A DNA stretch of 64,000 nucleotides from Epiperipatus broadwayi (GCA_028023455.1 JAQFVV010012434.1:6848264-6912263); one strand, 5' to 3'. Positions 46,740 to 60,100 are shown, numbered from the stretch's first letter. Notes: generated from the sequence alone by a model not told the origin. Numbers and translations are program-made.

Positions 46740-47557
46740 TAATAGAGGAATTTTTAATGTCAGAGGATTAAACTCTTGAAAAAATCGATCTTCTTACTAA
46801 ATGGTATGACATTATCAAACCACACATACTTTGTATTATAGAAACAAAAATTTACAGTGGGTCGCAAATTAATCCATCAAACATACTAAATAGCAAAGGA
46901 TTTACAGCTTTTTCAAATACATCTGATACACCATCAGCAAGAACAGGCATCATCATCGATAAAAACTGCCCATTCAACTCATGTAAAATATATATTAATG
47001 CACATATACTAATTATCACTTTTCACCATAAAGCTATAACACTAAACATTGCAATTGTACATATCCCTACATGCCCCATCACCATAAATACATTACTCCT
47101 AATTCTTAATTCCAAATTTGTAAAACTGCACATCCAGTATTACTTATAGGAGACTTTAACATGTCAAACTAAAATTTACCAATAAATTACTTCATCATCT
47201 ATCATTTCCCATGATGAGTGGGAGAGGATTTCTGCCAGATAGAGAGCTGTGTCATTTAATAATGGGAGATTTTCATCATTAATAGATCTAGACTTCTATT
47301 CTCCATTGTTGCATAACATGATGAACATTTTTTTAAAGAATTCCCCTCTATCTGATAATGCTGTGGTCATAGTATCTCTGGAACTTAATTTCAATGTCAC
47401 ATCAACAATAATTACTGGAAGAACCATAAGAGTTCTTCTTCCATCACACATTCCAAAATTGCTCTTCTCAGAAATATATCTCTCTGCACAAGATAAAAAG
47501 TATACAAATGGATCCAGTCCAAGCATGGCACACATTTGTCAATATATTATCATTTAA
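46740..47557 (+). pseudogene. LINE AP-endonuclease domain remnant
   Basis: ILCIIETKIYSG near 46830 holds the catalytic Glu. TGIIIDKN and the HILIITFHHKAITLNIAIVH strand follow. PVLLIGDFNMSN near 47133-47170 is the GDFN signature (split by a frameshift). LSDNAVVIVSLE near 47352 stands where the family has SDHxxV, so the catalytic His is Asn here. The antisense frame 47296-47535 is a shadow. Confidence 0.7.
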
Positions 47558-48952
47558 TATTAACCATTTTACCAGGACCACACCATCCCCAACTAAACTT
47601 TTAAACCCTATGGATGACACTTATAAAAAAATTATTACAACATCACAATCTAACTATGATCATCCCAGATTAGTAACATTAAAAGAGCATATCAATTATT
47701 ATCAGAACAGCTTAAAGAATATATTGCCACACAAAAAAGAAAAGTATACTTAAAAAGCCTTACATATTAACCAGTAATTACATCAGATGAACATTAGGTT
47801 ACCCCACTCCAATTCAAGTACCATCAGCCATAAAAATACAATCACATACTATCTATGGAATCACATACTATCTATGGAGATTTCATGTTGGAGCAATTAT
47901 TTTCACTTTTTAAAGATAAATTTCAAAAAGGATTCTCCCTTAAATCCATCACAACTTTTATACAGCAGACCAGAAGAAGAAATTCAATTCCTTCTAATGA
48001 CTTTGTACAAAAATAGAGTCAATGCCAGATTCATGCTATCCTGAAATAGATGGGATTCCCAAGTTCATATATTCTCATCTCAATAAAATTACAGCTCAGT
48101 ATATGTCTAACCTTACAAATTTTTTAACTAAAGACATATATAGAATACCAGGTCTTTATCAAATATCGCTTGTACCATTTATGACAAAAAAAAACAGAAA
48201 TGGTTTCATCCATAACAAACTTACATCCAACTTCAATGTCCTCCCTTGGAATAAAAATAATAGAATCAGTAATTAAAGACAAAGTAGAGCCATATATTAT
48301 ACTAAAACTATCAAAAATGCAATTTGCTAAAAAGGAATCTTCAACTGGACAGGCAGTTTTTCTATTCAAAACAACTATAGAAACAGTAAGAAACAACAAA
48401 AATACAGTCCTATAGTTGTTCAATTAGAGATAGAAGCAGCATTTGACGTGATGCCAATAAATACACTACTAAAAATTTTAGAACAATACATAGTATCAAA
48501 AGACTACCTAAATCTACTTGCTAACCTATTAATAAATTGTGAAATATACATTACTCTAAATGGCAAAACTTCACCACCAATAGTACCTCATCAATCCATC
48601 CCACAAGGATCCCCTCTTAGTACCTTGTTATTTACTGCTTACATAAAAACCATAATTAAAATCATAGAAAATGAATTACCTGGAATTTATGTACTCTGCT
48701 TAAATACTAACATTTCATATATTGCTTACATGGATGATCTTGCAATTTTTTAGACATCTCAAAACACATCCCAAACTTCTAAAGATACTTTCCAATTATA
48801 CAAATGAATATAAATTAACATTCAACATGAAATATTGTGCCTGGCAAATTTTCACTGGCAGCAGTATAACAAAACATTTTAAAGGTAAGCCTAACCATTT
48901 TCTTGGTTTCCACTTCTATCTGCATCATTCACCAATGAGATCACTTATTTAA
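47508..48952 (+). pseudogene. LINE reverse transcriptase domain remnant
   Basis: Pieces in shifted frames: EIDGIPKFIYSHLNK (usual PGxDGIPxEF), KMQFAKKESSTGQAVFLFKT near 48315, VVQLEIEAAFDVMPIN near 48415 (motif A, with Glu where the first Asp is usual, LDIxKAFD), IPQGSPLSTLLFTAYI near 48598 (motif B) and IAYMDDLAIF at 48721-48750 (motif C, YMDD). A stop follows motif C. Further on, a thumb-like region with NKIDSLYRKLLWGKK leads to the C-terminal part. Confidence 0.8.
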
Positions 48953-49134
48953 AAAAGTCTTGCAAATAAAGTAGAAATTATAGTCAATTCACTAACAAAA
49001 TCCTACCTTTCACTGTACACAAAGATAGCACTCCTTAATATATTAATCATGATAAAAATCACTTATTATACTCCAACAATACTTTTTACTAAAGTATTCA
49101 CTAATAAAATAGACTCACTTTACAGAAAACTCTT

Positions 49135-49968
49135 GTGGGGGAAAAAGTAATCTCAATATCTGCAAAACAGCTAAAAAAATTACTCTTACAAAATAGTCTA
49201 GGACTTCATTCAATTCATACCTTCAGAATCCAAAAAACATTAAACATAATCTGTGCATGTTCACAAAAATTCCCATATCTACAAATAACCTGCCAAATCA
49301 CCCCCACAGATAAGCCACCTCCAATACAAGGATACCTGAAGACACTGCTTGCATTATTACTATCTATAAATTTTTTAAATTTTAATCCACCTCAAAATAA
49401 ATTTAAGTACTGGGAAATAAATTTGCTTTTGCATCCTTTACAAAGTGAAGTAAAAACTGTACTTAATATCACCAATAAACAACTATGCCATAAATTTAAA
49501 TTCTGGTTTCTTGAACCATTTTTTTTTGATTTTCTACTTAAAATTAATCTTGACTCACTATCCACACAACATTCTATAAAATATAGAAGGAACTGCCAAA
49601 ATGTAGACAATTTATATAACTTCTTCCACAGAGACTCAAAAACGCAAGATCATATTTTTTTCTCATGTCTAGAACTAAATAGCATCCGGTCAGTAATAAA
49701 CACATTATTCAAAAATAAAAAAATAAATATGAATTGCCTATTTGACTCATTCAAAAAAGGAGTTTTTGCTGAAATAAGAATCAGTATATTCATTCTCTAT
49801 GCCTTATGGTGTACAAGGTGTAAATTCATGTACAATAATAATCCAAGAAGGCACCCTAACACATTCAAAAATAAATTGGATAGTATACGTGAAAGAGATA
49901 AACGAATAACAAATCACACAACATTCACTGACACCTGGTCTCTATTGCAATTACCTTCAAGCTTATAG
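49135..49968 (+). pseudogene. LINE ORF2 C-terminal region
   Basis: A 277-codon open stretch, the longest surviving piece of the LINE. Near the start LQNSLGLHSIHTFRIQKTLN fits the GGLGLxxLxxxNxAL segment after the RT thumb. Around residues 150-185 CQNVDNLYNFFHRDSKTQDH followed by IFFSC resembles the zf-RVT cluster (CxxC...ExxxHLFxxC) with one Cys lost. The lower part is rich in Lys and Arg. No membrane or signal features. Confidence 0.7.
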
Positions 49969-50220
49969 AAAGTAGAAAAAAATCACAAAAGAATTAGAAA
50001 TATCAAATGAAAAAGATACCACTTGCCATCATTGAAAAAACATTATATGATAGTGAACTTTTAAACTTTGATCAGGATTTAAAACAACTAACTGTATATA
50101 TGTGAACTTTTGTATCTCTTCCAGTTTTACAAACAAATATCTGTGTGTATAATAATCAAGAATAATGTATAAAAAATTATGTAACCTTTTTTTAAAGTTA
50201 TTGAATAAAGTCCTTTGAAA

Positions 50221-50230
50221 GATGATGATG

Positions 50231-50276
<46 letters not shown>

Positions 50277-50310
50277 CAACAACAATAACAACAATAATAA
50301 TAAAAATAAA
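50221..50310 (+). repeat. (TAA)n/(GAT)n microsatellite tail of the LINE
   Basis: GATGATGATGATAATAATAA and further TAA/CAA triplets directly after the LINE 3' UTR. Triplet tails of this kind end some non-LTR elements. The antisense poly-isoleucine open frame here is an artefact. Confidence 0.85.
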
Positions 50311-52190
50311 AAACAAACAAACTCTAAATTAATTGCTACTAATTTTTTATTTTCTGAGCCAATGTAATATCTGGTAAAATGAAAATACAGAAAAAGTCAT
50401 TTTTTAATATTTAGCTAGGCAATAATAAAGTTAAAAATGAAAAAACACTATTTTTTCTATGAGTAGTTTCACTTTACCAGGTATTATATTACAATTGATG
50501 TAATAAAAAACAAAAGTTCTTATCTTTTTAGCTTTAATTATTCATAATGATGTTCATTTTGGATCACGTATTTCTGCAAATATTTATCTTTGATATGACA
50601 CTTGCTCAAAAGTATAAAAAATATATTACTTTCATAAATATATTCATAAGCTACAAAAATTAGAAGCAAAAAAACAAGTGTTTTACAGAATATATATGAG
50701 AAAAACAATTGAAGAAAATCAGTATATTATGAAGACTTTCATAAATTGTGATGGGAGGATTACATTTTATTAGGCAAATAAAGAATGTCTTTTAAAATTC
50801 CAAAAAGCTAATTTTTTAAAAAAAAGTTCTATTTTCCCATCCCACCTCTCTTTCTCTCTATGTATATATATATATATCATATTGTCACACAGACAATCCC
50901 AATGAAACTAATCTGTTTAGATCAGTTAAAAGTAAAACTTTCAACAAAACTTTAATTTTCAAATAATTTTTAGCATTATAAACTATTTAGTAAATTAAGA
51001 TTTTAGTTCTAATTATTGTAGTCTAGATATCAAATTAATCAGCAATCAAAGAAGAGCTAAATTTTTTTTAGCAGAAAATACATTTCTATGACTGTGTAAT
51101 GTAAGCTACTTCTTTACATCAACGATACCAGAAAAATAAGTTTATTTCTTATTTGTTTTTGTTTACTAGCTTTTTTTTTCTTCATAAAATTATAAAATAT
51201 TTATTTTTTAATAAGTATATGAGATTTACATATAGCTTTTATTTCAATATATATGATTTTTTAAAAAAAGTTCGTATGCGGAAATCTTATGTGACATCAG
51301 ACAGAAAATGCTTTTCATCAATAAATTAATTTTTTTTTTTGAAAAAATGGGAAAGTTGATTTTACTTCCTAAGATTAATTTTTTTAATGTATGAATTTAA
51401 TAAAATTTGTATAAAACAATGATATGATTTTTTTGTTATACATATTTTCATTTTTTAATCTGCAAATGCATGAAATTCTTTGTGTTGGTAATATAATTGA
51501 TATTTTTTTATCAATTAATTTTTTTATTTATAAAATTATTTGCATTATAAAATTATAAAAATTATCTAAAATATGGAGTTCTAATAAAGAATAGTTCTTT
51601 TTTTCATTAAAAAAGTAACTGAAGGGAAAATACAAATAAATAAATAAATAAATAGACACATTAATGTGTTCCAGAACACATAATAGAAGAGCTAAAACTG
51701 AAAAGATTTTTTTTTTGAAATTAAAAAACAATTTGTCCATAAATTTATTTTTTTAATTTTATTTTAATAAATGTTCAAATAAATATTGATTAATTATCGA
51801 AAAAAAAAAGCAAAACAAAATAAAGACCTCATTAGATTTTAAATCACTTTTCTTATTAATTATTGTATATTTAATAAGTTAAACTATATGGTATGCTGTA
51901 AAAATATACATATTATACTTCTATAAAATTCAATTTATGTATAAAAATATTTTTATATTATCAGATCTTTTAAAAAATTGATCTTTTACTGGTTCATAGA
52001 AAAAGAAAAATAATGTTAAAAAATTAAAAAAAAATTGCACAATTCTTAGTCTGTTATAAATCTAGAAGTAAAAAAAGATGAGTTCTTGTTTTTTCTTTTT
52101 CTTATTCCATCACAATTTAGATCAGTAATGAGATAATTTCAAATATTTCCATGAATCTTTTTGATATTTAGAGTCAAATACATTGATCAA
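50311..52190. other. AT-rich, no gene seen
   Basis: Long T-rich and A-rich runs; a (TA)n run near 50862-50877. No domain or repeat family recognised. Confidence 0.4.
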
Positions 52191-52617
52191 ATAATTGTAG
52201 TGTTTTGTAAAATGGCAGACATGTTTGTGCACTCCAGAAAAAACTAAAATTTATTCGAGAGGTTGTTTTAGATCGCGTGTTGATAGCTGTGGAATTTAAT
52301 TAGGGCATTGACGTAATGGTGATCGACAATTCTAAGAAATATTTGCTGATTACAAATATTTCTAGATAAGAGACATTACCTTATTGGTCAGTGCATTGAT
52401 TGATTGTTGCAGTTGTTAGAAAGCGATAAGAAGACTGGGTAATAACTATGCAGTGCAGTTTGAGTCAAGCAGTATTAGAGTAGATGTCAGTTTAACACCA
52501 GTGGAGATATCATGTCAGTGCTGGCGATTATGACCAGCGCCCAGTGGAAATGTAGTCCATGGGTGTAGCTGAAAGAGTCCACAGAGATGGGGAGACCACA
52601 GCAGAGATATTGAGAAG

Positions 52618-52860
52618 CATTTGTTGCAGAGCAGAGCATTAGTTGCAGAGTAGAAGCATTCGTTGCAGAGCAGAGCATTAGTTGCAGAGTAGAAGCATTC
52701 ATTGCAGAGCATTGGTTGCAGAGTAGAAGCATTTGTTGCAGAGCAGAGCATTAGTTGCAGAGTAGAAGCATTTGTTGCAGAGCAGAGCATTAGTTGCAGA
52801 GTAGACCCATTCATTGCAGAGCAAGGCATTCGTTGCAGAATAGACCATTCATTGGAGAAC
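52618..52860. repeat. Minisatellite inside the LTR
   Basis: About six copies of a 39-bp unit GTTGCAGAGCAGAGCATTA plus GTTGCAGAGTAGAAGCATT. The second LTR (about 53715-53800) has only two to three copies. Open frames on both strands here (repeated MLCSATNASTLQL or VEAFVAEQSI) only reflect the repeat. Confidence 0.85.
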
Positions 52861-52894
52861 ATTAGCGAACATTATTGGATAGCCACACAGTCAG

Positions 52895-52985
52895 ACTTGC
52901 AGATATAACATTGGCACAGTCATAAGTGCAGATATAACATTGGCACAGTCATAAGTGCAGATATAACATTGGCACAGTCACATTT
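52895..52985. repeat. 30-bp direct repeats at the LTR end
   Basis: Three to four copies of GATATAACATTGGCACAGTC with ATAAGTGCA between them; the second LTR has two diverged copies. They make the exact LTR end uncertain. Confidence 0.8.
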
Positions 52986-53277
52986 GGAACCTGTAAGTAG
53001 TGAATAAGTTAGACGTAGAAACCTGGTGAAAATGAAAATCCCAGTTGTAACGTTAATAACGGAAGTGAATGGCTAAAGTTTTCATTGCAAGTTTACATGA
53101 TGAAACATCTGTGAAAGTTTGGAAATAAAACATTTGTGCAGTTAACATTGGAAGCTGAGTTTACCACACTTGCGTAGTCACCATTGAACATAACTGGGGA
53201 AAAAGTTTCAGCAGCAGTTAAATCGTATATTTCTTAGCGAAATAACAACACCAAGGAATAGCAACAAGGGTTTTTCT

Positions 53278-53291
53278 GGAGTGGAGGGAGG
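53278..53291 (+). other. Polypurine tract of the TRIM-like element
   Basis: GGAGTGGAGGGAGG abuts the TG of the second LTR. Confidence 0.6.
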
Positions 53292-53887
53292 TGTAGTGTT
53301 TTGTAAAATGGCAGACATGTTTGTGCACTCCAGAAAAAACTAGAATTTATTCGAGAGGTTGTTTTAGATTACGCGCTGATAGCTGTGGAATTTAATTAGG
53401 GCATTGACGTAATGGTGATTGACAATTTTAAGAAATATTTGCTGATTACAAATATTTCTAGATAAGAGACATTATCTTATTGGTCAGTGCATTGATTGAT
53501 TGTTGCAGTTGTTAGAAAGCGATAAGAAGACTGGATAATAACTATGCAGTGCAGTTTGAGTCAAGCAGTATTAGAGTAGATGTCAGTTTAACACCAGTGG
53601 AGATATCTCGTGTCAGTGCTGGCAGTTAATGACCAGCACCCAGTGGAAATGTAGTCCATGGGTGTAGCTGAAAGAGCCCACAGAGATGGGGAGACTGCAG
53701 CGGAGATATTGAGAAGCATTCATTGCAGAGCAGAGCATTAGTTGCAGAGTAGAACCATTCGTTGCAGAGCAAGGCATTCGTTGCAGAATAGACCATTTGT
53801 TGGAGAACATTAGCGAATGTTATTGTATAGCCACACAGTCAGACTTGCGGATATAACATTGGCACAATTGTAAGTGTGGATATAACA

Positions 53888-54664
53888 TATTTTTACTCAC
53901 AATTCTTTTTTTGTTTTTGATTGGAAGCTACCTCTTTAACTAAATTTTTGAAAGGATTTTTTGTACAGTGAATAACAATGACATTCCACAATAATTACTA
54001 TTTTTTTATTTGCTATATTTTGTAAATGAAACAATATAAGGAATCCTTAAGTCAGATGGCATCAGGTTTTGATGATAACTTATTAATAATATTTTAAGAT
54101 TTCATCAGATATCTCATGAGGACTTGTATGTAATTTTTTTCAGTTTTAAAAATTACAAAGAACTGTTTTAACTCCATAAAGATGGAGATATTTATTCAAA
54201 TCAAAATAAGTAAAGTAAATTGCCAATAGTGGAATTCCAAATTGGCAATTCTAATGTTCGACAACTATTAAAATTTAGCAATAGTAGTAGTTATTATCAA
54301 GAAATTGGACATTATATTTTTTATTTTTATGTCTGATGTAAGATCTATTTTTAATGCAATTATTATTTTAGCTTTGGAGAACACTAATAACCTATCCAAC
54401 AATCAGTATTTGTAAGTGCTCATATAACATTCATTTACATTCTAACTTTTGATAAGATAAATATTTATAAGATACTGTTGCTTTGGGCATAAGTGCATTC
54501 ATGTTTTCAGATAGTGATTTTTCTGCCTAAACAAAATATATAATCAATCCATTGCCTAACAGCAAAACATTTGACTTCATAGAACCAATACTATTATTTT
54601 ACATAACTTTGCACCAAAGATTACTATTTCTATCAAAACAAGTATTAGAATATCGAAAATCAAA
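53888..54664. other. AT-rich, no gene seen
   Basis: No open frame, domain or repeat recognised. Confidence 0.35.
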
Positions 54665-55348
54665 ATTGGTCTTTTAGTGACATTGACTTAATAATCTTAT
54701 TTAATGAGTAATAAAAACTTTCTTTCTTTGAATTTCTTGAATCAAATATTGGAATATAGATTATTAATAAAATGAAAGCAAGTATTATTGTATAAAATAA
54801 TTTTTAATATTATCAATATTTCTTAAATCAGTTTAAGAATTCAAAGAATTGAATGCACAAAATGCAATAAATCTAATATGCAATTTTTTTGGATTGGTCT
54901 TTTAGTGACATTGACTTAATAATTCTATTTAATGAGTGATAAAAACTTTCTTTCTTTGAATTTCTTGAATCAAATATTGGAATATATATTATTAATAAAA
55001 TGAAAGCAAGTATTATTGTATAAAATAATTTTTAATATTATCAATATTTCTTAAATCAGTTTAAGAATTCAAAGAATTGAATGCACAAAATGCAATAAAT
55101 CTAATATGCAATTTTTTTGGAATGGTTTTTTAGTGACATTGACTTAATAATCCTATTTAATGAGTAATAAAAACTTTCTTTCTTTGAATTTCTTGAATCA
55201 AATATTGGAATATAGATTATTAATAAAATGAAAGCAAGTATTATTGTATAAAATAATTTTTAATATTATCAATATTTCTTAAATCAGTTTAAGAATTCAA
55301 AGAATTGAATGCACAAAATGCAATAAATCTAATATGCAATTTTTTTTA
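54665..55348. repeat. Tandem triplication, 3 x 228 bp
   Basis: Three head-to-tail copies starting near 54665, 54893 and 55121 (each with TTTTAGTGACATTGACTTAA and ending AATATGCAATTTTTTT). Copies differ at only a few positions. Non-coding. Confidence 0.9.
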
Positions 55349-56011
55349 AGATGATTTACTCTTTTAATAAAAATTGTAGCCATCTATTTGTTCAATTAAA
55401 TTTTGTTTCTTTAGATGAGTTATATTAAAAAACAACTATATTAAATTCAAGTCTTGATAGTTTTTAATTACAAGCACTGTCCACTTTTCGGATTTTGAAA
55501 AATTTTCTAACTTGTTTCCATGCCTAAATAAAATGCTAAGATTGAAATTTCAAATTGGCAATTTTAATATTCTAACAGTACTTATATTTAAAAGAAACAC
55601 TATTTATCATCATTACCACAACTACTTCTTGCTTTAGCATCTTTACCATTTCTGATATCGCATTTCTTTTATTTTTATTAACAATCCAATAGATTATGAT
55701 GATTTAGTCAGATTGTGTAAGGCAAACTATTTTAGTTTCTTTTTCTTAAAAAAAATTATTAAATTGAAACTTCTGCTCCAGATCTAATAGTAAAGTGGCT
55801 CTGTATATATTGCAGTGCCTGTGCAAGATTATAATTCAGGATTTTTGGCATACTAAATCCATTCTCATCATTGCTTTCTCAATGCAAAAATCTTGTGCAA
55901 AAATGACAAAAGGATTAAAGTAAAAAAATAGTATGACAAAATTAAATGCAAACAACTACTTGATGATATAAAAATGTCTACTGGACTAACCCTATGTTAA
56001 CTTAAATGACA
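55349..56011. other. AT-rich, no gene seen
   Basis: No recognisable feature. Confidence 0.35.
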
Positions 56012-56023
56012 AAAGACAATTAC

Positions 56024-57181
56024 ATTCCAATATCAGCCTTTCAAGCTAATTGAGCACGCACCTTTGATAGTGTTAAATAAATGAATACTCTCTTCTTCAT
56101 TCAAGATATAGCATTTATGCAGGAATAAAAAAAATCCTTCTTATTCCTACGACTCAAATTCTTTTTATATGAGCAAATCTGAAGAACTTCTGAAGAGAGT
56201 GTGAGTATATTCTCACTTTAAATTACTATTTATGATGTTTTTTGATTGAATGATGCCGGTGTAATTACTTAGAATTTACTAGACGTCATTCTTACTGAAA
56301 CTTAATTATGAGTAAATAAGCAAATATTTTATCTAGCGCCATGCTTGCAATTATATTTCATTCCAATATCAGCCTTTCAAGCTAATTGAGCATGCGCCTT
56401 TGATAGTGTTAAATAAATGAATACTCTCTTCTTCATTCAAGATATAGCATTTATGCAGGAATAAAAAGAATCCCTCTTATTCCTACGACTCAAATTCTTT
56501 TTATATGAGCAAATCTGAAGAACTTCTGAAGAGAGTGTGAGTATATTCTCACTTTAAATTACTATTTATGATGTTTTTTGATTGAATGACGCCGGTGTAA
56601 TTACTTAGAATTTACTAGACGTCATTCTTACTGAAACTTAATTATGAGTAAATAAGCAAATATTTTATCTAGCACCGTGCTTGCAATTATATTTCATTCC
56701 AATTATTCCTGCATAAATGCTATATCTTGAATAAAGAAGAGAGTATTCATTTATTTAACACTATCAAAGGCGCGTGCTCAATTAGCTTGAAAGGCTGATA
56801 TTGGAATGAAATATAATTGCAAGCACGGCGCTAGATAAAATATTTGCTTATTTACTCATAATTAAGTTTTAGTAAGAATGACGTCTAGTAAATTCTAAGT
56901 AATTATACCGGCGTCATTCAATCAAAAAACATCATAAATAGTAATTTAAAGTGAGAATATACTCAAGCTCTCTTCAGAAGTTCTTCAGATTTGCTCATAT
57001 AAAAAGAATTTGAGTCGTAGGAATAAGAGGGATTCTTTTTATTCCTGCATAAATGCTATATCTTGAATGAAGAAGAGAGTATTCATTTATTTAACACTAT
57101 CAAAGGCGCTCAATTAGTTTGAAAGGCTGATATAGGAGTGAAATATAATTGCAAGCACGGCGCTAGATAAAATATTTGCTT
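56024..57181. mobile_element. Composite insertion of direct and inverted copies of a 336-bp unit
   Basis: Two direct copies of a 336-bp unit (from 56024 and from about 56359) are followed by about 1.4 copies in inverted orientation (from about 56702). The block is flanked by a perfect 12-bp direct repeat AAAGACAATTAC (56012-56023 and 57182-57193), which suggests that it entered as one piece. Unit hallmarks are CCAATATCAGCCTTTCAAGC, GACGTCATTCTTACTGAAAC and TTATCTAGCGCC. Copies are closely similar. No coding content, and no family I can name. Confidence 0.75.
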
Positions 57182-57193
57182 AAAGACAATTAC

Positions 57194-60100
57194 GTAAAAT
57201 GAAAAAAAGATCATAAAGAGGAGATAAAAAAGTCTGCATGCTTTATAAACTCTACGTAGCCAATACTTAGATAATTTATTAATCAGTAATAAATACATTT
57301 GATCAGGCACTACTAATTAAATATTTACAGTTAAGTGATGCTAGATAATATTACTATTTATGTAAATATGAACCATACATGCAAAATAAAAAAGAAGATA
57401 TATATGTATTTTAATTTTAAATCAAATTAACCAAAGGCAAGTTATTTTTTTTAGAACTAATATATTTAACTTACAATAACTAATTAGTTTTCGTTACATT
57501 TAGACATTTTTTCTAGATGTCTTCTACCTGATGACATCATCTAGTAATTAAAGTGCTATATCTTCCTTTTATGCTTATTTTTCTAATTATAATCAACAAA
57601 CTTATTTATAATCCATATCTTCATAATATAACTCCATTTTTCTTTTCTTCTAAATAACATATATATATATGTATTAAACCATTAGTATGCATATTTGATT
57701 GCTTACCATTTTATAAATCACATCATTTCAGTCAATGCTCAAAATTAACCAATTTATATGTGTATATAATAAATTGAAATATTAGCAAATCTTTAAAATA
57801 CCATCAACAAATTATATATTTTTCCATAGCAACATTGGTGAAAAAATCTCAATTTCTGGAGACGCATGCTTCGGATTTAACTATTTACATATAGATTTGT
57901 AAAAAATTTTGGCTTACTTAGAATGTCTCAATTATTTAATAAAAATGTCCAAATTCTACCTGGATGCAGATGGTTCTTAGAATGGTTGCAGATTTTAAAA
58001 ATTTAGCATATACATTGTTAGAAGAGCATAATGATATCTCTATTCTTACTATCACACATCCTCCCCTCATTTCTTTTATTCTTTTACACACGCGCGCGTC
58101 CATAAATATCCAGAAATATAAACATTTATATTTATTTAAAAAGAATAATAAAATAATATCTTGTTAGCAATTATTTATTTTACTGTAATTAAAATGTTTT
58201 GAAAATTTTAAATTTCGAGTAAAAAAACATAATTTTTTTTTTTTTATAAAAGTAATTTTTTCCATATATAAAAACAAATATTTGATGTGATTTAATGAAT
58301 AGCATTTTGTGTTCTTTAAAAGTATTTGATGCTTAATTGACCCAATCAAATAGCAATTAAATAAATAGGACTTTGTCGGTAAATTTTAACGAGATAGAAG
58401 AGTGCCATCTCGCGATTACTCTTATTACAATGAATTCGTGCATTTCTAAAGAATTGTTAATGACATAATAAGTTATCAGAAATATAATTAATTATTGTTA
58501 TTATTATTGGATTAATTTTAAGAATAATCACTGCTTAGTTTTGCTAATACATACTAAAAGCATTTAATTTTTTTTAAATAATTATTTTTATAATTTAATA
58601 TATAGTAAATTAACAATTTGATTATTACTTTTTTTTGAGTTTTTTTTTTTGTTCCAATTTAAAATATGGAAGCGCTATTGAATTATTTTATTTTAAAATT
58701 TGGAAAATCGCTCAAATTATTATTTATTACACGGCCATTTAAATCAGTTCATAAATACTTATTTATTGACAAGAATCATCTCATCATTTCATCAATAGAG
58801 AACTAAAATTTCTCTATTTTTTGACTACACTTTCTTGCAGGATAAAGATCCGATCCAATTTCATTTTTATCAAAGTATCAGTGGTTCATTTAATATTCAC
58901 AATACACATATATTTACTTCATTCTCTATATTTTGTTATCATTGTAACATATTTTATATCCTTTTTCAATAATTTTAAACTTTCCCTTTTTAATCTTGTT
59001 CTCTGGGAAAACAATCTGGAGCCCTATCCTACATGCTGCAATTGCACTCATAATTATTCCAACCTTCACAATCAGCATTTACTTTTTTATAATCTCTTCT
59101 GTTGATCTAATTTTTTAAGCACACATTCTCATTATATAGCTATACTGTCCTTTTAGATTTTAAAACTTACTAAAAGGTAATCAATTTAGAGTCTCAAAAG
59201 TTTGAACTAAAAGAAAAGAAATTTAAAATTCTTCATATTTATAAATCAATCCATCATTATGTAGCCTTTGGATTGGAAAAGAATATAAAAACTTTAAAAA
59301 AAAAAGCATTCAAAATAGATTCATTATTTTTAATTATGGAGTTTTTTGTTTAAAACAGAAATCAGTCAAATTAAAAAGTAATTAACGATTTTGCTGAAAT
59401 TCATTTACTCACAAAAGAATGTTTCTTTTCATTGGAATTATATATCATTGTTTCATGCAGCTTCTGGATAATTTTTCTCTATAGAAAAATGGATGAATGT
59501 CATTTACATCTTAAAGCTTTAATTCCAAGAAAATCGCGATATTCAAAAGAATTAGGTTTACAGTGGTATATTTAATGTTGGGTTATAAGGACAGCTATCT
59601 GCGATTGCATAATCTAGCATAAATCTTATTAACTATATATTTGTTTTATGTTTTTAATACATGCATATGTAATTATATAATAAAGGTGTGGAATGATGAC
59701 ATCATTGATTAGATGGGGAATCATTTTCTGTAAATTTGGCTAAACCAAATAATTCTATCATCAACAAACTTAAATTTGGGCCAGTAAATATAGATGAGAA
59801 TATATATGACTGATAATCAATCGATTTGCAGTTAAAACTATGGCAGGACTGATGCTTATTTACCTTTTACAATTTATATAAAAGGCACCACAGCAAAATA
59901 ATGATCATTGGTAAAGACAAGAAGACAATCACTTAATCAAACACATATGTAACATATTACAAATCCTAGTTATTTAATTTCACTTTGGGAACATGAAACC
60001 AGATTTACCATTAATAATTTTGAATCAATGATAGTAAAAAAAAAGAAGATGGAATTAAGAACAAAACAATAGTTAATTAGAACAAATAAAAAATAATGCA

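Larger units (their letters stand above)
46147..50310 (+). mobile_element. Non-LTR retrotransposon (LINE) with APE endonuclease, RT and (TAA)n tail
   Basis: Plus-strand LINE of about 4 kb. In order: possible ORF1, an AP-type endonuclease (from about 46740), reverse transcriptase (about 47950-48950), a long C-terminal region (49135-49968) with a zinc-type cluster, an AT-rich 3' UTR with AATAAA near 50207, and a simple-repeat tail from 50221. Several frameshifts and stops make it inactive. Endonuclease plus C-terminal zinc region (zf-RVT type) fits L1/Tx1- or I-related clades. I cannot fix the clade by eye. Confidence 0.8.
52196..53887 (+). mobile_element. Miniature LTR retrotransposon (TRIM-like)
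   Basis: Two direct repeats, 52196-52968 and 53292-53887, both starting TGTAGTGTTTTGTAAAATGG and ending GATATAACA (TG...CA), enclose only about 323 bases. The bases directly before the second repeat, GGAGTGGAGGGAGG, form a good polypurine tract. No coding sequence is present, so it would depend on a full-length relative. I found no convincing target duplication. The LTR length difference comes from internal minisatellites. Confidence 0.65.

Noticed and set aside
47296-47535. 79-codon minus-strand protein
   Set aside because: Antisense shadow of the LINE endonuclease frame.
50029-50316. Open frame with a long poly-isoleucine run
   Set aside because: Antisense reading of the (TAA)n tail of the LINE.
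52618-52860. Regular direct repeats that could suggest a CRISPR array
   Set aside because: Units abut without unique spacers, the genome is eukaryotic and no cas genes exist. It is a minisatellite.
52515-52862. Minus-strand open frame with repeated MLCSATNASTLQL, and the plus-strand frame 52702-52908
   Set aside because: Both arise from the minisatellite in the LTR, whose unit of 39 bases keeps frames open. No start context, homology or conservation supports a protein.
56340-56400. Hammerhead ribozyme in the 336-bp unit
   Set aside because: On the minus strand CUGAUAUUGG and GAAAU occur, but the CUGANGA core is broken and there is no room for stem II.
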